Source: Magnetovibrio sp.
Lineage (GTDB): Bacteria > Pseudomonadota > Alphaproteobacteria > Rhodospirillales > Magnetovibrionaceae
Direction: 5' to 3'
Length of the DNA stretch: 9,791 bases
Assembly: GCA_016763255.1 (NCBI GenBank)
Contig: JAESUA010000258.1
Location: forward strand, 1-9,791
Shown: in pieces, positions 1 to 5,914 of the stretch
Numbering within the stretch: position 1 is the first letter of the stretch
How the letters are laid out: each line of letters starts with the position of its first letter
Notes under the pieces: generated by a model
Told to the model about the DNA's origin: nothing
Databases searched by the model: none
What the model saw: the letters and a program-made list of their open reading frames with translations, nothing else
Position numbers and translations under genes: made by a program

Positions 1-339
1 CGCCAAATGGCTGAAATCGACGCTGGAAAAAGCGTAAGCGTCGGGGGTGCCTGCTGTCAGGCCAAAATTCTTGAGGAACGCTTCACCGGTGAGGTGTGGC
101 GGCAAGCCATGGGCTCCGCCAACGCCGAGGTTCACGGACGGTTCGCGAAAATACAGCGGCACCAGTTGGGCGTGAATATCGGTGAAGTTGAGCAGGGTCA
201 CTTGGCCGACGCTATCAAATTTGAGCAGATCGTCCTGGGTGATGTTTTGTGCAGATGCAGCGCGCGCGATGTTGGCTCCGCTGCCCAGCAATGCTGCGGT
301 CGCAGCGGTCACCTGTAAAAAATCGCGACGGGTGAGCAT
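1..339 (-). CDS. soxB: SoxB, thiosulfohydrolase of the Sox complex (N-terminal 113 residues, cut by the window edge)
   Basis: SoxB is the periplasmic di-manganese enzyme that hydrolyses the sulfonate of SoxY-bound thiosulfate and releases sulfate. The frame is open from the ATG at 339-337 to base 1, giving 113 codons of a protein usually about 560 residues long. The N-terminus starts MLTRRDFLQ, a twin-arginine (Tat) signal with R4-R5, followed by a hydrophobic Ala/Leu stretch. The segment LLNFTDIHAQLVPLYFREPS (49-68) is the metallophosphoesterase D-x-H metal site (D54, H56) in its typical SoxB context, followed by NLGVGGAHG. A GGAG ribosome binding site lies 10 bases before the ATG. It is the last sox gene seen here and is separated from soxA by a terminator-like hairpin, so it may have its own promoter in the AT-rich 340-404 stretch (a TATACT lies at 362-367 on this strand, without a convincing -35). 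Identity is secure; the rest is outside the window. Confidence 0.95.
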   Translation of the reverse strand, partial: MLTRRDFLQVTAATAALLGSGANIARAASAQNITQDDLLKFDSVGQVTLLNFTDIHAQLVPLYFREPSVNLGVGGAHGLPPHLTGEAFLKNFGLTAGTPDAYAFSSVDFSHLA

Positions 340-404
340 AATATGAGGTCTCCGTTTTCCGAGTATATTTTTCTATTTATTCAACTCAGATTTTAAATTT
401 TAGG

Positions 405-439
405 CAGAAAAGGGGCGGCAACCAACTTGGCTGCCGCCC
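405..439 (-). terminator. Terminator or attenuator hairpin between soxA and soxB
   Basis: On the minus strand a perfect 8-bp GC-rich stem (439-432 with 420-413, GGGCGGCA/TGCCGCCC) has an 11-base loop in which two more GG/CC pairs can form. It is followed directly by CTTTTCTG. It begins 15 bases after the soxA stop. This is the layout of a Rho-independent terminator, although the U tract is short (four T), so partial readthrough into soxB is possible. Confidence 0.7.
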
Positions 440-453
440 AAATTCGTCAGGTG

Positions 454-1299
454 TTACTTACGCACTGACACGGCTTCAATCGGCAGACCGCGACCACGCC
501 AAGCGAGGTATGTTTCAAGGTTCATGTATTCGTCCGAACCATAACCGTACGGTTGCGCCCGAATGTTCTTGTTGCAGCCACGGAAGCGGCGATGCAAGGA
601 ACCCGGCTTTTGCCATTTCAGGCGGTAGGTCGGGAAGCCATTGGACTGGCCTTGGGACAGACGTTCGGCACGAATCATGTTGCCGGGGTTGTCTTCATGG
701 CAGTTGCTGCACGCCAAATCAAGCTGACCGCGACGCTGGTAGTAGAACTCTTCGCCCTTTTTCCAGAATGCATTCAACTTGTCATCCGGGAAATCAGCCG
801 TGCTGACGCGTTCCATACCGCGAGACTGCATGGCGACCAGGCCGGTCATACCAAGCATTTCATCGGATTCGTACTTATAAGCCTTGGCTTTTTGGTACTT
901 GGTGCGGCATTGATTGATGCGCATTTCGATGTTGATGGGTTTGTTTGTTTCCGGATCAAAAGCTGGGTAGCTGGCACCCACGCCTTTCATCGGAATATGC
1001 TTCAAACCGCCGGTTTCATCATCCGGTGCGCCGTGGCAGTCGGCACACGAAACATTCGCTTCACCGTCAGCTTTGTCATACAGCTCTGCAGCTGCATCAA
1101 CCCAAGGCATGGCTGGGTTTTCAAAGTCATCGTTCTGCATGGCTTGTGTTTCAACCGATGCGGTTTTGTAACCAGACCAGATGCCACCGTCCATACTGTC
1201 GTACGGGTTCGGTTCGTATCCGGCGGTCCCCTGGCATGCTGCCAGTGCGATGCTTGCGCCTACTAAGGCAACAGCAGTTGTGATTGTCTTGAAATTCAT
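454..1299 (-). CDS. soxA: SoxA, di-haem c-type cytochrome subunit of SoxAX (putative lipoprotein)
   Basis: SoxA pairs with SoxX to form the periplasmic SoxAX cytochrome, which couples thiosulfate oxidatively to the SoxY cysteine. The 281-residue protein has two haem c motifs, CADCH (85-89) and CSNCH (197-201), so it is the di-haem type. C131 in INQCR lies where di-haem SoxA has the Cys ligand of the first haem. C242 in RFRGCNKNIRAQP matches the conserved cysteine that ligates the active-site haem and is found as a persulfide. The adjacent arginines (R238, R240, R247) belong to this conserved block. The N-terminus MNFK plus a hydrophobic stretch ends in LAAC (19-22), a good lipobox, so the protein may be lipid-anchored at C22 rather than soluble. 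The ribosome binding site GGGAGG lies 9 bases before the ATG. The gene starts 26 bases after soxZ and is the last gene before a terminator. Family assignment is certain; lipidation is inferred. Confidence 0.97.
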   Translation of the reverse strand: MNFKTITTAVALVGASIALAACQGTAGYEPNPYDSMDGGIWSGYKTASVETQAMQNDDFENPAMPWVDAAAELYDKADGEANVSCADCHGAPDDETGGLKHIPMKGVGASYPAFDPETNKPINIEMRINQCRTKYQKAKAYKYESDEMLGMTGLVAMQSRGMERVSTADFPDDKLNAFWKKGEEFYYQRRGQLDLACSNCHEDNPGNMIRAERLSQGQSNGFPTYRLKWQKPGSLHRRFRGCNKNIRAQPYGYGSDEYMNLETYLAWRGRGLPIEAVSVRK

Positions 1300-1325
1300 G
1301 ACGTTAGCCCTCCCTTCGTCGTGAC

Positions 1326-1649
1326 TTAAGACACCGTCATGTCTTTAGACACTTTGATGCTCTCACCGTTATCGTCGGTCCACTTGAATTCATACTTGCC
1401 GCTTTCCTTCGCCGTGAAGAAGAACGAGATGTATGGATTGGCGGATACGGACGGGTGCATATCGGCACCGAACAGTTCCTTGCCGTTAACCGAGCAAGAG
1501 AATTTGTTCAGGATCAGACGAGGGATCTTATTGCCCTTTTTGTCTTTGCGATTGCCTGTTTCCATTTTGTGGGATGCCAGGGTCTTAACCTGGACAATGT
1601 CGCCAGCTTTTGCCTTTTTCGGCAGCTTGACGCGAGGTTTCTTAGCCAT
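1326..1649 (-). CDS. soxZ: SoxZ, sulfur-carrier complex subunit
   Basis: SoxZ is the partner of SoxY; the SoxYZ heterodimer carries sulfur intermediates through the periplasmic Sox cycle. At 107 residues it has normal family length. It shows the conserved METGNRKDKKGNKIPR block (29-44), the NKFSCSVNGKELF strand region with C52, and the ADMHPSVSANPYISFFF segment, all typical of SoxZ. It has no signal peptide, as expected, because it is exported folded with SoxY through the Tat system. An AGGAG ribosome binding site lies about 10 bases upstream. The gene sits 49 bases after soxY and 26 bases before soxA, consistent with a single transcript. Confidence 0.97.
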   Translation of the reverse strand: MAKKPRVKLPKKAKAGDIVQVKTLASHKMETGNRKDKKGNKIPRLILNKFSCSVNGKELFGADMHPSVSANPYISFFFTAKESGKYEFKWTDDNGESIKVSKDMTVS

Positions 1650-1698
1650 AGTTATAGCACTCCTAATATGTCTGAGTGACCAAAGGGCAGGGGGCTGA

Positions 1699-2166
1699 TC
1701 AGCCGCCGCAACCGCCGATGGTGACTTTCACTTCCTTCTTAGCGGTCAGAACCGAACCATCGTTCATGACAGCTGCGACCACGACGTTCTGGGTTTTGCC
1801 CAGGCGGATACGGGTCGAAACTTCGGCCTTACCGGTCGGAGTCATGTTGAAGGAAATGGTCTCAGGGCTTGGATTGCCCTCAGCAAACACATGGATCTGC
1901 TTGACATAGTTGTCGGCCGTCATGGGGCTATCAACGGTGATGCCCACGGGAACGGTCGCGCCGTTTTCAGCAATTTCTGGCAAGGTAATGGTAACTTTGT
2001 CAGACATGGAACCGGCTGATCCGGCAAGTTCCGCAAGCTTTGCAGCTGCGGATTCGGGTGTGGCATGGGCCGTCGAAGCGAAACCCAGAGCCAACACACC
2101 TGCGCCAGCAGCTTTAAGAGCCTGGCGGCGGTCCATTTGGACCATATGGTGAATGTTATTGCTCAT
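1699..2166 (-). CDS. soxY: SoxY, covalent sulfur-carrier protein
   Basis: SoxY holds the pathway intermediates on a C-terminal cysteine while SoxAX and SoxB act on them. The 155-residue protein ends in the diagnostic carrier arm IGGCGG, with the acceptor at C153. The N-terminus has a Tat signal: MDRRQALKAAG with R13-R14, a hydrophobic Ala/Gly/Leu core, and likely cleavage after AHA (33-35). The chosen ATG has an AGAGG ribosome binding site 5 bases upstream; M8 and M11 are alternative in-frame starts that would still leave the Tat motif complete. It lies between soxX (44-base gap) and soxZ (49-base gap). Nothing is missing or unusual in length. Confidence 0.97.
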   Translation of the reverse strand: MSNNIHHMVQMDRRQALKAAGAGVLALGFASTAHATPESAAAKLAELAGSAGSMSDKVTITLPEIAENGATVPVGITVDSPMTADNYVKQIHVFAEGNPSPETISFNMTPTGKAEVSTRIRLGKTQNVVVAAVMNDGSVLTAKKEVKVTIGGCGG

Positions 2167-2210
2167 ATTATCCTCTATTTCTTTGATTTTGCGTCAGTCT
2201 CGCCAGGGGG

Positions 2211-2663
2211 CTACTTCAACGTCATCAGGTAGGCGACAATATCTTCGACTTCCTGTGCGTTTAGGATCGTCTTGCCGATGAACTTCTTGAGCACACGATG
2301 CTGGCCGGTTTTGTAAAAGCTCGGCATCATCGTGCCGTCGTTGATGACCTTGGGGTCAACAAGACGCATGCGCAACGTGGCTTCATCCAAACGTGAACCG
2401 ACGCCATTGAGATCGGTGCCGGTCAAGCCGTGGAATTGTTGCTCAGGAATAGGCATCACATGACAAGCTAGGCAGTTGCCTTTCTTGCGGTGAATGACGA
2501 TTTTTTTGCCTTTGGCCGCATCGCCGGGCTTGCCCGTCAAAGATTGCGGGATCGTCTCGTCAACGATCTTGTAGTTAACCAATTCCGCAGCTTGCGCACC
2601 GGTGGCAATTGTACCGGCAAGCGCAAGACCAAAAGCGGCGGTCATAAGTTTTGCGTGTTTCAT
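2211..2663 (-). CDS. soxX: SoxX, mono-haem c-type cytochrome subunit of SoxAX
   Basis: SoxX receives electrons from SoxA in the SoxAX complex and passes them to small cytochromes. The 150-residue form starts at the ATG at 2663, chosen because GGGAGG sits a few bases upstream and because it gives a clean Sec signal (MKHAKLM, hydrophobic core, cleavage after AQA at 23-25). A longer frame to 2726 would add 21 polar residues ahead of the signal and lacks support. The haem site is CLACH (64-68) and the axial methionine is in GTMMPSFYK (M112 or M113, most likely M113). The C-terminal helix EVEDIVAYLMTLK is typical of class I cytochromes c. It is the first gene of soxXYZA, and the 5' control region lies directly upstream. 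Confidence 0.95.
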   Translation of the reverse strand: MKHAKLMTAAFGLALAGTIATGAQAAELVNYKIVDETIPQSLTGKPGDAAKGKKIVIHRKKGNCLACHVMPIPEQQFHGLTGTDLNGVGSRLDEATLRMRLVDPKVINDGTMMPSFYKTGQHRVLKKFIGKTILNAQEVEDIVAYLMTLK

Positions 2664-2766
2664 TATCCCTCCCATAGACGAACCATAGTTTGACTGATGC
2701 CCCTTGCTTTGAACACTCAAAGACAAGAGATCTCAGACAAGCCTACTGGCTTAGTCCCGGATAGAA

Positions 2767-2794
2767 CAAGTCCAAATGTTTCTAAGTGGACTTG
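2767..2794. promoter_or_regulatory. Inverted repeat CAAGTCCA-N12-TGGACTTG, possible operator
   Basis: Two perfect 8-base arms (2767-2774 and 2787-2794) have centres 20 bases apart, about two helical turns, as expected for a dimeric repressor or activator site. The same octamer recurs at 2957-2964. The site is about 100 bases upstream of soxX. The binding protein is unknown; an ArsR-type SoxR (outside the window) or the RHH protein encoded at 5915 are candidates by inference only. Confidence 0.5.
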
Positions 2795-2822
2795 AAATGG
2801 TTTTGGCCTCCCAAATGTGCGG

Positions 2823-2846
2823 TTTTCTGTCTTTATACGCAGAAAA
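2823..2846. promoter_or_regulatory. Inverted repeat TTTTCTG-N10-CAGAAAA enclosing a -10-like TATAAA
   Basis: Perfect 7-base arms (2823-2829 and 2840-2846) flank a 10-base spacer. On the minus strand the spacer contains TATAAA (2837-2832). A protein bound here could block a sox promoter, but no matching -35 is visible, so the promoter assignment is weak. Confidence 0.35.
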
Positions 2847-2906
2847 AGTGTTTAAAACGCACATTCGAACCTGTTTTGTGGGTTGATTTTTTCTATCCCC
2901 CCACTA

Positions 2907-2925
2907 AGTGCTGTGTATTAGCACT
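2907..2925. promoter_or_regulatory. Short inverted repeat AGTGCT-N7-AGCACT
   Basis: Perfect 6-base arms at 2907-2912 and 2920-2925 lie in the sox control region. It is small enough to be chance, but it sits between the yeeE terminator and soxX with two other dyads, so it is recorded as a possible protein site. Confidence 0.3.
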
Positions 2926-2992
2926 CTGTTACATTAGGGACCTTTCATTCACGTGGCAAGTCCAGTTTGATAGAAAATTCTTATCGTATCCA

Positions 2993-3021
2993 TAAGAAAA
3001 GGCGGGGGAATCCCCCGCCTT
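2993..3021 (-). terminator. Rho-independent terminator of the YeeE/YedE transporter gene
   Basis: A perfect 10-bp stem (3021-3012 with 3008-2999, AAGGCGGGGG/CCCCCGCCTT) has a 3-base loop. On the minus strand it is followed by TTTTCTTA. It starts 30 bases after the transporter stop codon, and its strength suggests that soxXYZA is transcribed separately from the transporter. Confidence 0.85.
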
Positions 3022-3050
3022 AATCTTTGTTGAAATAGAATTATCGTATT

Positions 3051-4169
3051 TTAACTACGGCTTAGCATGGCTTTTAGACCGCCCATAACAGACTCTTCTT
3101 CAAGGGATTTAAGACCCCAAACCGCGCCAGTGATGATGGAAACCAGGGCAATCAATGAACCCAAGGCCAGTGTGGACATACCGGTCAGGCCCTGTCCGAT
3201 GGTGCAACCCATTGCCAAGACACCACCGATTCCCATCAGCGTGGCACCAAACATGTGACTCTTCATATCATCTGCGCCGCTGAAGGCTTCGATGTGAAAC
3301 GATTTTGTGGCCAGGGCCATTAAAAACGAGCCCATGATCACGCCGCCGACGGTGGCAATGCCGAAATTGATCGAGGAACCCGTAAAGGTCATCAAGTACT
3401 GGATCGATTCTGCGGTCGGTGCGACGAAGGTGAACGAGGACAGTGGAGTCGGTTCAAAGTCGTCAAAACCCATCACACCGGTGATGTACCACCCGGTCGG
3501 GATCATCAAGCCAATAATCAAAGCACCGATGATGTCGGTCTTGGAGTGACGGAACTCTTCGTCCTTGAAGCAATAGCCAAGGGTTAATATGGCCAACACA
3601 GCGGTAACGCCAAGGCGCAGGCTTTCGGTTTCTATGCTTATGACGGCACCGAGGATTTCGACCATCGATTGGCTTTCTAAACCATATTCCGTCAGATCGG
3701 TGTTGAAGATTTCCAGCTCCAGGCGCGCCAAACCGAACAGGCCGCGCAAGGTCATATATGCGGTCACGCCCATGATCATGAAAACGATGATAGATTTAAG
3801 GTTGCCGCCACCGATGCGCAGCAGGGTCTTATTGCCGCAACCGCCGGCCATGGTCATACCGTAACCAAATAATAAACCGCCTAAGATTGCACCCGGCCAC
3901 CCGAGGCTTGAGGTCAGATAAATTGTGCCGCCATCCGCAGGGGACAGGGTCAAATCGATCAATTCCATCATATGCAAGGTCTGGGTGCCGAGAATTGCCA
4001 CGGCAATTGCGAGCATCCAGGCGCGAAACCGCGTGGTGTCTCCCATCAAAACCATGTCGGACACGGCGCCCATGGTGCAAAAATTTGTTTTGTTGGCTGT
4101 GGCCCCAAAAATGATCCCAGCCGCAAATCCTGCGATTGCAACCAGCGTGCCCACGCTCATTTCTTCCAT
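3051..4169 (-). CDS. YeeE/YedE family (TsuA-type) sulfur-compound transporter
   Basis: This is an inner-membrane permease of the YeeE/YedE family. Characterised members (TsuA) import thiosulfate through a relay of conserved cysteines, and others move sulfur compounds together with TusA-like proteins. The 372 residues are dominated by hydrophobic segments. There are two pseudo-repeats: an N-terminal half with NKTNFCTMGAVSD (26-38) and GYGMTMAGGCGNKTLLR (102-118), and a C-terminal half with GIGGVLAMGCTIGQGLTG (313-330). C31, C111 and C322 are the candidate relay cysteines; C200 is additional. A GGGAG ribosome binding site lies about 9 bases before the ATG at 4169. M4 is an alternative start. 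It is on the same strand as the sox genes but is cut off from them by a strong terminator, and it is divergent from the DsrE/TusA arm. The substrate (thiosulfate, sulfide or polysulfide) cannot be decided from sequence. Confidence 0.92.
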   Translation of the reverse strand: MEEMSVGTLVAIAGFAAGIIFGATANKTNFCTMGAVSDMVLMGDTTRFRAWMLAIAVAILGTQTLHMMELIDLTLSPADGGTIYLTSSLGWPGAILGGLLFGYGMTMAGGCGNKTLLRIGGGNLKSIIVFMIMGVTAYMTLRGLFGLARLELEIFNTDLTEYGLESQSMVEILGAVISIETESLRLGVTAVLAILTLGYCFKDEEFRHSKTDIIGALIIGLMIPTGWYITGVMGFDDFEPTPLSSFTFVAPTAESIQYLMTFTGSSINFGIATVGGVIMGSFLMALATKSFHIEAFSGADDMKSHMFGATLMGIGGVLAMGCTIGQGLTGMSTLALGSLIALVSIITGAVWGLKSLEEESVMGGLKAMLSRS

Positions 4170-4292
4170 CCTGCGTCTCCCAGTGAGTTCGTCAATCCAT
4201 TGTTTTTAGGCGGTTAATCCGCTTTTAAGGATTGGAGCAAAGCCTATGCCCCGTATTTTCGTATTTTCTGATATAATGTATTTAAGCTCATT

Positions 4293-4344
4293 TGTATATT
4301 AGGTTTGTCTAATTGCGTGTATCATGTATATTAGCTTTGCCTAA
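4293..4344. repeat. Twin 20-base direct repeat with TTAG-N6-CTAA cores, probable operator
   Basis: Copy 1 is 4293-4312 and copy 2 is 4325-4344. They agree at 18 of 20 positions (TGTATATTAG, then G/C, TTTG, T/C, CTAA). Start-to-start distance is 32 bases, close to three helical turns, so both copies face the same side of the helix. Each copy contains the dyad TTAG-N6-CTAA. They lie 124-175 bases upstream of the transporter start, inside the AT-rich part of the divergent region, so a bound factor could control either arm. No known regulator could be matched by eye. Confidence 0.65.
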
Positions 4345-4394
4345 AGTGAGAATCAGCTCCAATATCATCAAGCTGGCCGTTTATGGCAGATTTA

Positions 4395-4416
4395 TAGTGA
4401 CGCCAGGGTGTCACTA
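4395..4416. promoter_or_regulatory. Inverted repeat TAGTGAC-N8-GTCACTA
   Basis: Perfect 7-base arms (4395-4401 and 4410-4416) have an 8-base spacer. It could be a protein-binding dyad or a hairpin in the 5' leader of the DsrE transcript. No T run follows, so it is not a terminator. Confidence 0.45.
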
Positions 4417-4515
4417 AACCCATACCCGCAAACTGCAAGCCTGGGAAAACCACAACCCCAAGGACGAAAAAGCAGAAAGTAGGCACGGAATACTACCAAG
4501 CGCATTCAGTAGCAG

Positions 4516-4547
4516 TTTAGATTGTGCGTATATAAGCAAAATCTAAA
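4516..4547. promoter_or_regulatory. Inverted repeat TTTAGATT-N16-AATCTAAA upstream of the DsrE gene
   Basis: Perfect 8-base arms (4516-4523 and 4540-4547) extend to 10 bp if one A is bulged. The spacer includes TATAAG, which could be a -10 element for the plus-strand genes, but no clear -35 is present. The site is about 110-140 bases upstream of the DsrE start. Operator or leader-RNA hairpin are both possible. Confidence 0.4.
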
Positions 4548-4572
4548 ACTTAGCGCAGCATTTAATCTGTGC

Positions 4573-4659
4573 ATGAAAAACGCGCCAATGACGGCCAAAT
4601 TAAACGCACTTTATGCGGTAATGGCCGGGATGGCATTTAAATTGGGAGATGACCAGTGA
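4573..4659 (+). CDS. Possible 28-residue small protein or leader peptide overlapping the DsrE gene
   Basis: An ATG-initiated frame of 28 codons begins MKNAPMTAKLNALYAVMAGM and ends with a TGA that shares the bases GTGA (4656-4659) with the GTG start of the DsrE gene. A 4-base stop/start overlap is the usual geometry for translational coupling. The peptide is slightly basic at the N-terminus, hydrophobic in the middle and acidic at the end. Against it: no Shine-Dalgarno sequence is visible before the ATG, and 28 codons can occur by chance. I do not recognise a family. It could regulate translation of the DsrE gene or simply be a fortuitous frame. Confidence 0.35.
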   Translation: MKNAPMTAKLNALYAVMAGMAFKLGDDQ

Positions 4660-5153
4660 GCGACGGCAGCAACAACAAAAAGATGAGTATCATCGTAACG
4701 AAGGGGACCCTGGACTGGGCCTATCCTCCGTTTATTCTGGCCTCCACGGCAGCCAGCCTGGATGTGGACGTGACGCTGTTCTTTACCTTCTATGGTCTCC
4801 AGCTTCTTAAGAAAGACCTGGATCACCTGCAAATTTCAACACTTGGCAACCCAGGTATGGAAATGCCGGTGATGGGCATGCACATGACCATGCCGAACAT
4901 CGTCTCTGCGATTCCCGGTGTTGACGCCATGTGCACATCGATGATGAAGAGCATGATCAAGAAAAAGGGCATTGCCTCGATTCCTGAATTGCGCGAAATG
5001 TGCCTGGAAAGTGACGTCAAGATCGTTGGTTGCCAGATGACCATGGACTTGTTCGAGTGGACCCCGGACCAAATGATTCCAGAAATGGAACTCGGTGGTG
5101 CCGCAACCTACATGGCCGGTGCGTTGGAAAGTGACGTCAACCTGTACATCTAA
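4656..5153 (+). CDS. DsrE/DsrF/DrsH-like family sulfurtransferase
   Basis: Members of this family (DsrE2/DsrE3 group) are cysteine-based sulfane-sulfur or thiosulfate carriers that work with TusA. The protein has 165 residues. It opens with a beta strand MSIIVTKGTLDWAYPPFILA (10-29), followed by a Rossmann-like alternation typical of DsrE folds. The family-typical methionine-rich loop (GNPGMEMPVMGMHMTMPN, 64-81) is followed by a helix with SMMKSMIKKKG. C126 in KIVGCQMTMDLF is at the position of the conserved carrier cysteine; C93 and C116 are further candidates. The start is GTG, supported by GGGAG 7 bases upstream and by the overlap with the small frame before it. It is the first large gene of the plus-strand arm, with tusA four genes downstream, consistent with a TusA/DsrE sulfur relay. 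Whether it belongs to DsrE2 or DsrE3 would need a tree. Confidence 0.9.
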   Translation: MSDGSNNKKMSIIVTKGTLDWAYPPFILASTAASLDVDVTLFFTFYGLQLLKKDLDHLQISTLGNPGMEMPVMGMHMTMPNIVSAIPGVDAMCTSMMKSMIKKKGIASIPELREMCLESDVKIVGCQMTMDLFEWTPDQMIPEMELGGAATYMAGALESDVNLYI

Positions 5154-5160
5154 TTGTGTC

Positions 5161-5199
5161 GTGCCCAGGTGATTGACCTTCACGGTTTGGCCTGGGCGC
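5161..5199 (+). other. Hairpin after the DsrE gene (no T run)
   Basis: A 9-bp stem with one G-U pair (GTGCCCAGG at 5161-5169 with CCTGGGCGC at 5191-5199) encloses a 21-base loop, starting 7 bases after the DsrE stop codon. No T tract follows, so it is not a standard intrinsic terminator. It could stabilise the upstream mRNA or act as a processing site. Low certainty. Confidence 0.35.
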
Positions 5200-5292
5200 C
5201 ACTCACAGGCCTTGAAGTGATGAGCAGGGTCAATGTCAGTTTGCGTTGGACTTTGATTCAAAACAACGCCATTCAATGAGGGGGAGAAAATA

Positions 5293-5880
5293 ATGAAAAC
5301 CATGATTTATGTTGCGTTCTCTGCGGGGGCTATGCTGGCTGTGTTGAGTGCCGCCGGCACCGCCGCCGCCGCCGCAATCGATGCCAATGCCTTGAAGGGC
5401 GAAGCCGTATCCGTCGTGAAGGCTTTTGGTGGGCCGTTGAAAAAAGCCCTGGTGGGCGGCATGAAAAACGGTGGCCCGATAAACGCCATCGCCATCTGTA
5501 ATGAAAAAGCGCCCGCCATTGCAGCTGCGGCTGCGGCCTCTACCGGATGGGATGTTGGTCGAACCAGCTTGAAGTTGCGCAACCCAAATAATGAGCCGGA
5601 TGCCTGGGAGCTGAACGTCCTCAAGTCATTTGAATCCCGAAAAGCGGCCGGTGAAAAACCAGATACCATTGCTTTTGGTGAGGTGGTTGAGAGTAATGGC
5701 AAAAAACAATATCGGTTTATGAAAGCCATTGGCACTGCGCCCGTGTGCCTGAACTGCCATGGTGCCGAGCTTAAACCGGCCGTCGCGGCAAAGTTGGACG
5801 GGTTGTATCCCGACGACAAGGCGCGCGGTTATGCCAAGGGTGATATCCGGGGTGCCTTTACGCTGAAGAAAAACCTTTAA
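5293..5880 (+). CDS. DUF3365 (Tll0287-like) periplasmic haem c protein
   Basis: DUF3365 domains have a PAS-like fold with covalently bound haem c. The characterised cyanobacterial member Tll0287 has unusual Cys/His haem ligation and is thought to be a redox sensor. Here a Sec signal peptide (MKTMIYVAF, hydrophobic core, cleavage within the Ala run around 25-28) precedes a single domain of about 167 residues. The haem site is CLNCH (152-156), and C69 in AIAICNEKAP is in the block that supplies the cysteine ligand in Tll0287. Length is 195 residues, with no transmembrane or kinase part. GAGGGGGAG lies just upstream of the ATG. It sits 139 bases after the DsrE gene and 34 bases before the RHH regulator. 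In this context it could be a small electron carrier for the Sox system or a redox/sulfide sensor; the sequence does not decide. Confidence 0.88.
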   Translation: MKTMIYVAFSAGAMLAVLSAAGTAAAAAIDANALKGEAVSVVKAFGGPLKKALVGGMKNGGPINAIAICNEKAPAIAAAAAASTGWDVGRTSLKLRNPNNEPDAWELNVLKSFESRKAAGEKPDTIAFGEVVESNGKKQYRFMKAIGTAPVCLNCHGAELKPAVAAKLDGLYPDDKARGYAKGDIRGAFTLKKNL

Positions 5881-5914
5881 GCTCAGCAATACGATTTGAA
5901 TTGGACGGTAGAAC

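Larger units (their letters stand above)
2664..2992 (-). promoter_or_regulatory. Control region upstream of soxXYZA
   Basis: This 329-base stretch holds no convincing gene. It lies between the yeeE terminator and the soxX start codon, so it must contain the soxXYZA promoter. I see three inverted repeats (listed separately) and a recurring octamer CAAGTCCA. A -10-like TATAAA (minus strand, 2837-2832) occurs inside one inverted repeat, but no good -35 partner is found at the usual spacing, so I do not place a transcription start. The soxX ribosome binding site GGGAGG is at 2667-2672. Confidence 0.55.
4170..4655. other. Divergent intergenic region between the transporter and DsrE genes
   Basis: This 486-base stretch separates the two transcription arms. 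Positions about 4250-4350 are markedly AT-rich and carry the twin repeats described separately. A consensus TATAAT on the plus strand at 4272-4277 has no -35 partner at 16-18 bases. Two inverted repeats and one short ORF fill the right half (4395-4659). Otherwise I see no gene, tRNA or mobile-element end. Confidence 0.6.

Noticed and set aside
553..1266. 237-codon plus-strand open frame opposite soxA
   Set aside because: It lies entirely antisense to the clearly identified soxA, and its protein shows no family features.
2786..2995. 69-codon plus-strand frame in the sox control region
   Set aside because: It starts at GTG without a ribosome binding site, has a Cys/Phe/Trp-rich composition unlike neighbours, and covers the inverted repeats upstream of soxX.
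2981..3050. TTATCGTAT occurring at 2981-2989 and 3041-3049, on both sides of the transporter terminator
   Set aside because: Only nine bases match and there is no other sign of a mobile element or attachment site, so it is most likely chance.
4836..5303. 155-codon minus-strand frame opposite the DsrE gene
   Set aside because: It is a His-rich shadow of the methionine-codon-rich DsrE gene (CAT is the complement of ATG).
5307..5819. 170-codon minus-strand frame opposite the DUF3365 gene
   Set aside because: It is a mirror of an alanine-rich coding sequence; the plus-strand product has a signal peptide, haem motif and a strong ribosome binding site.
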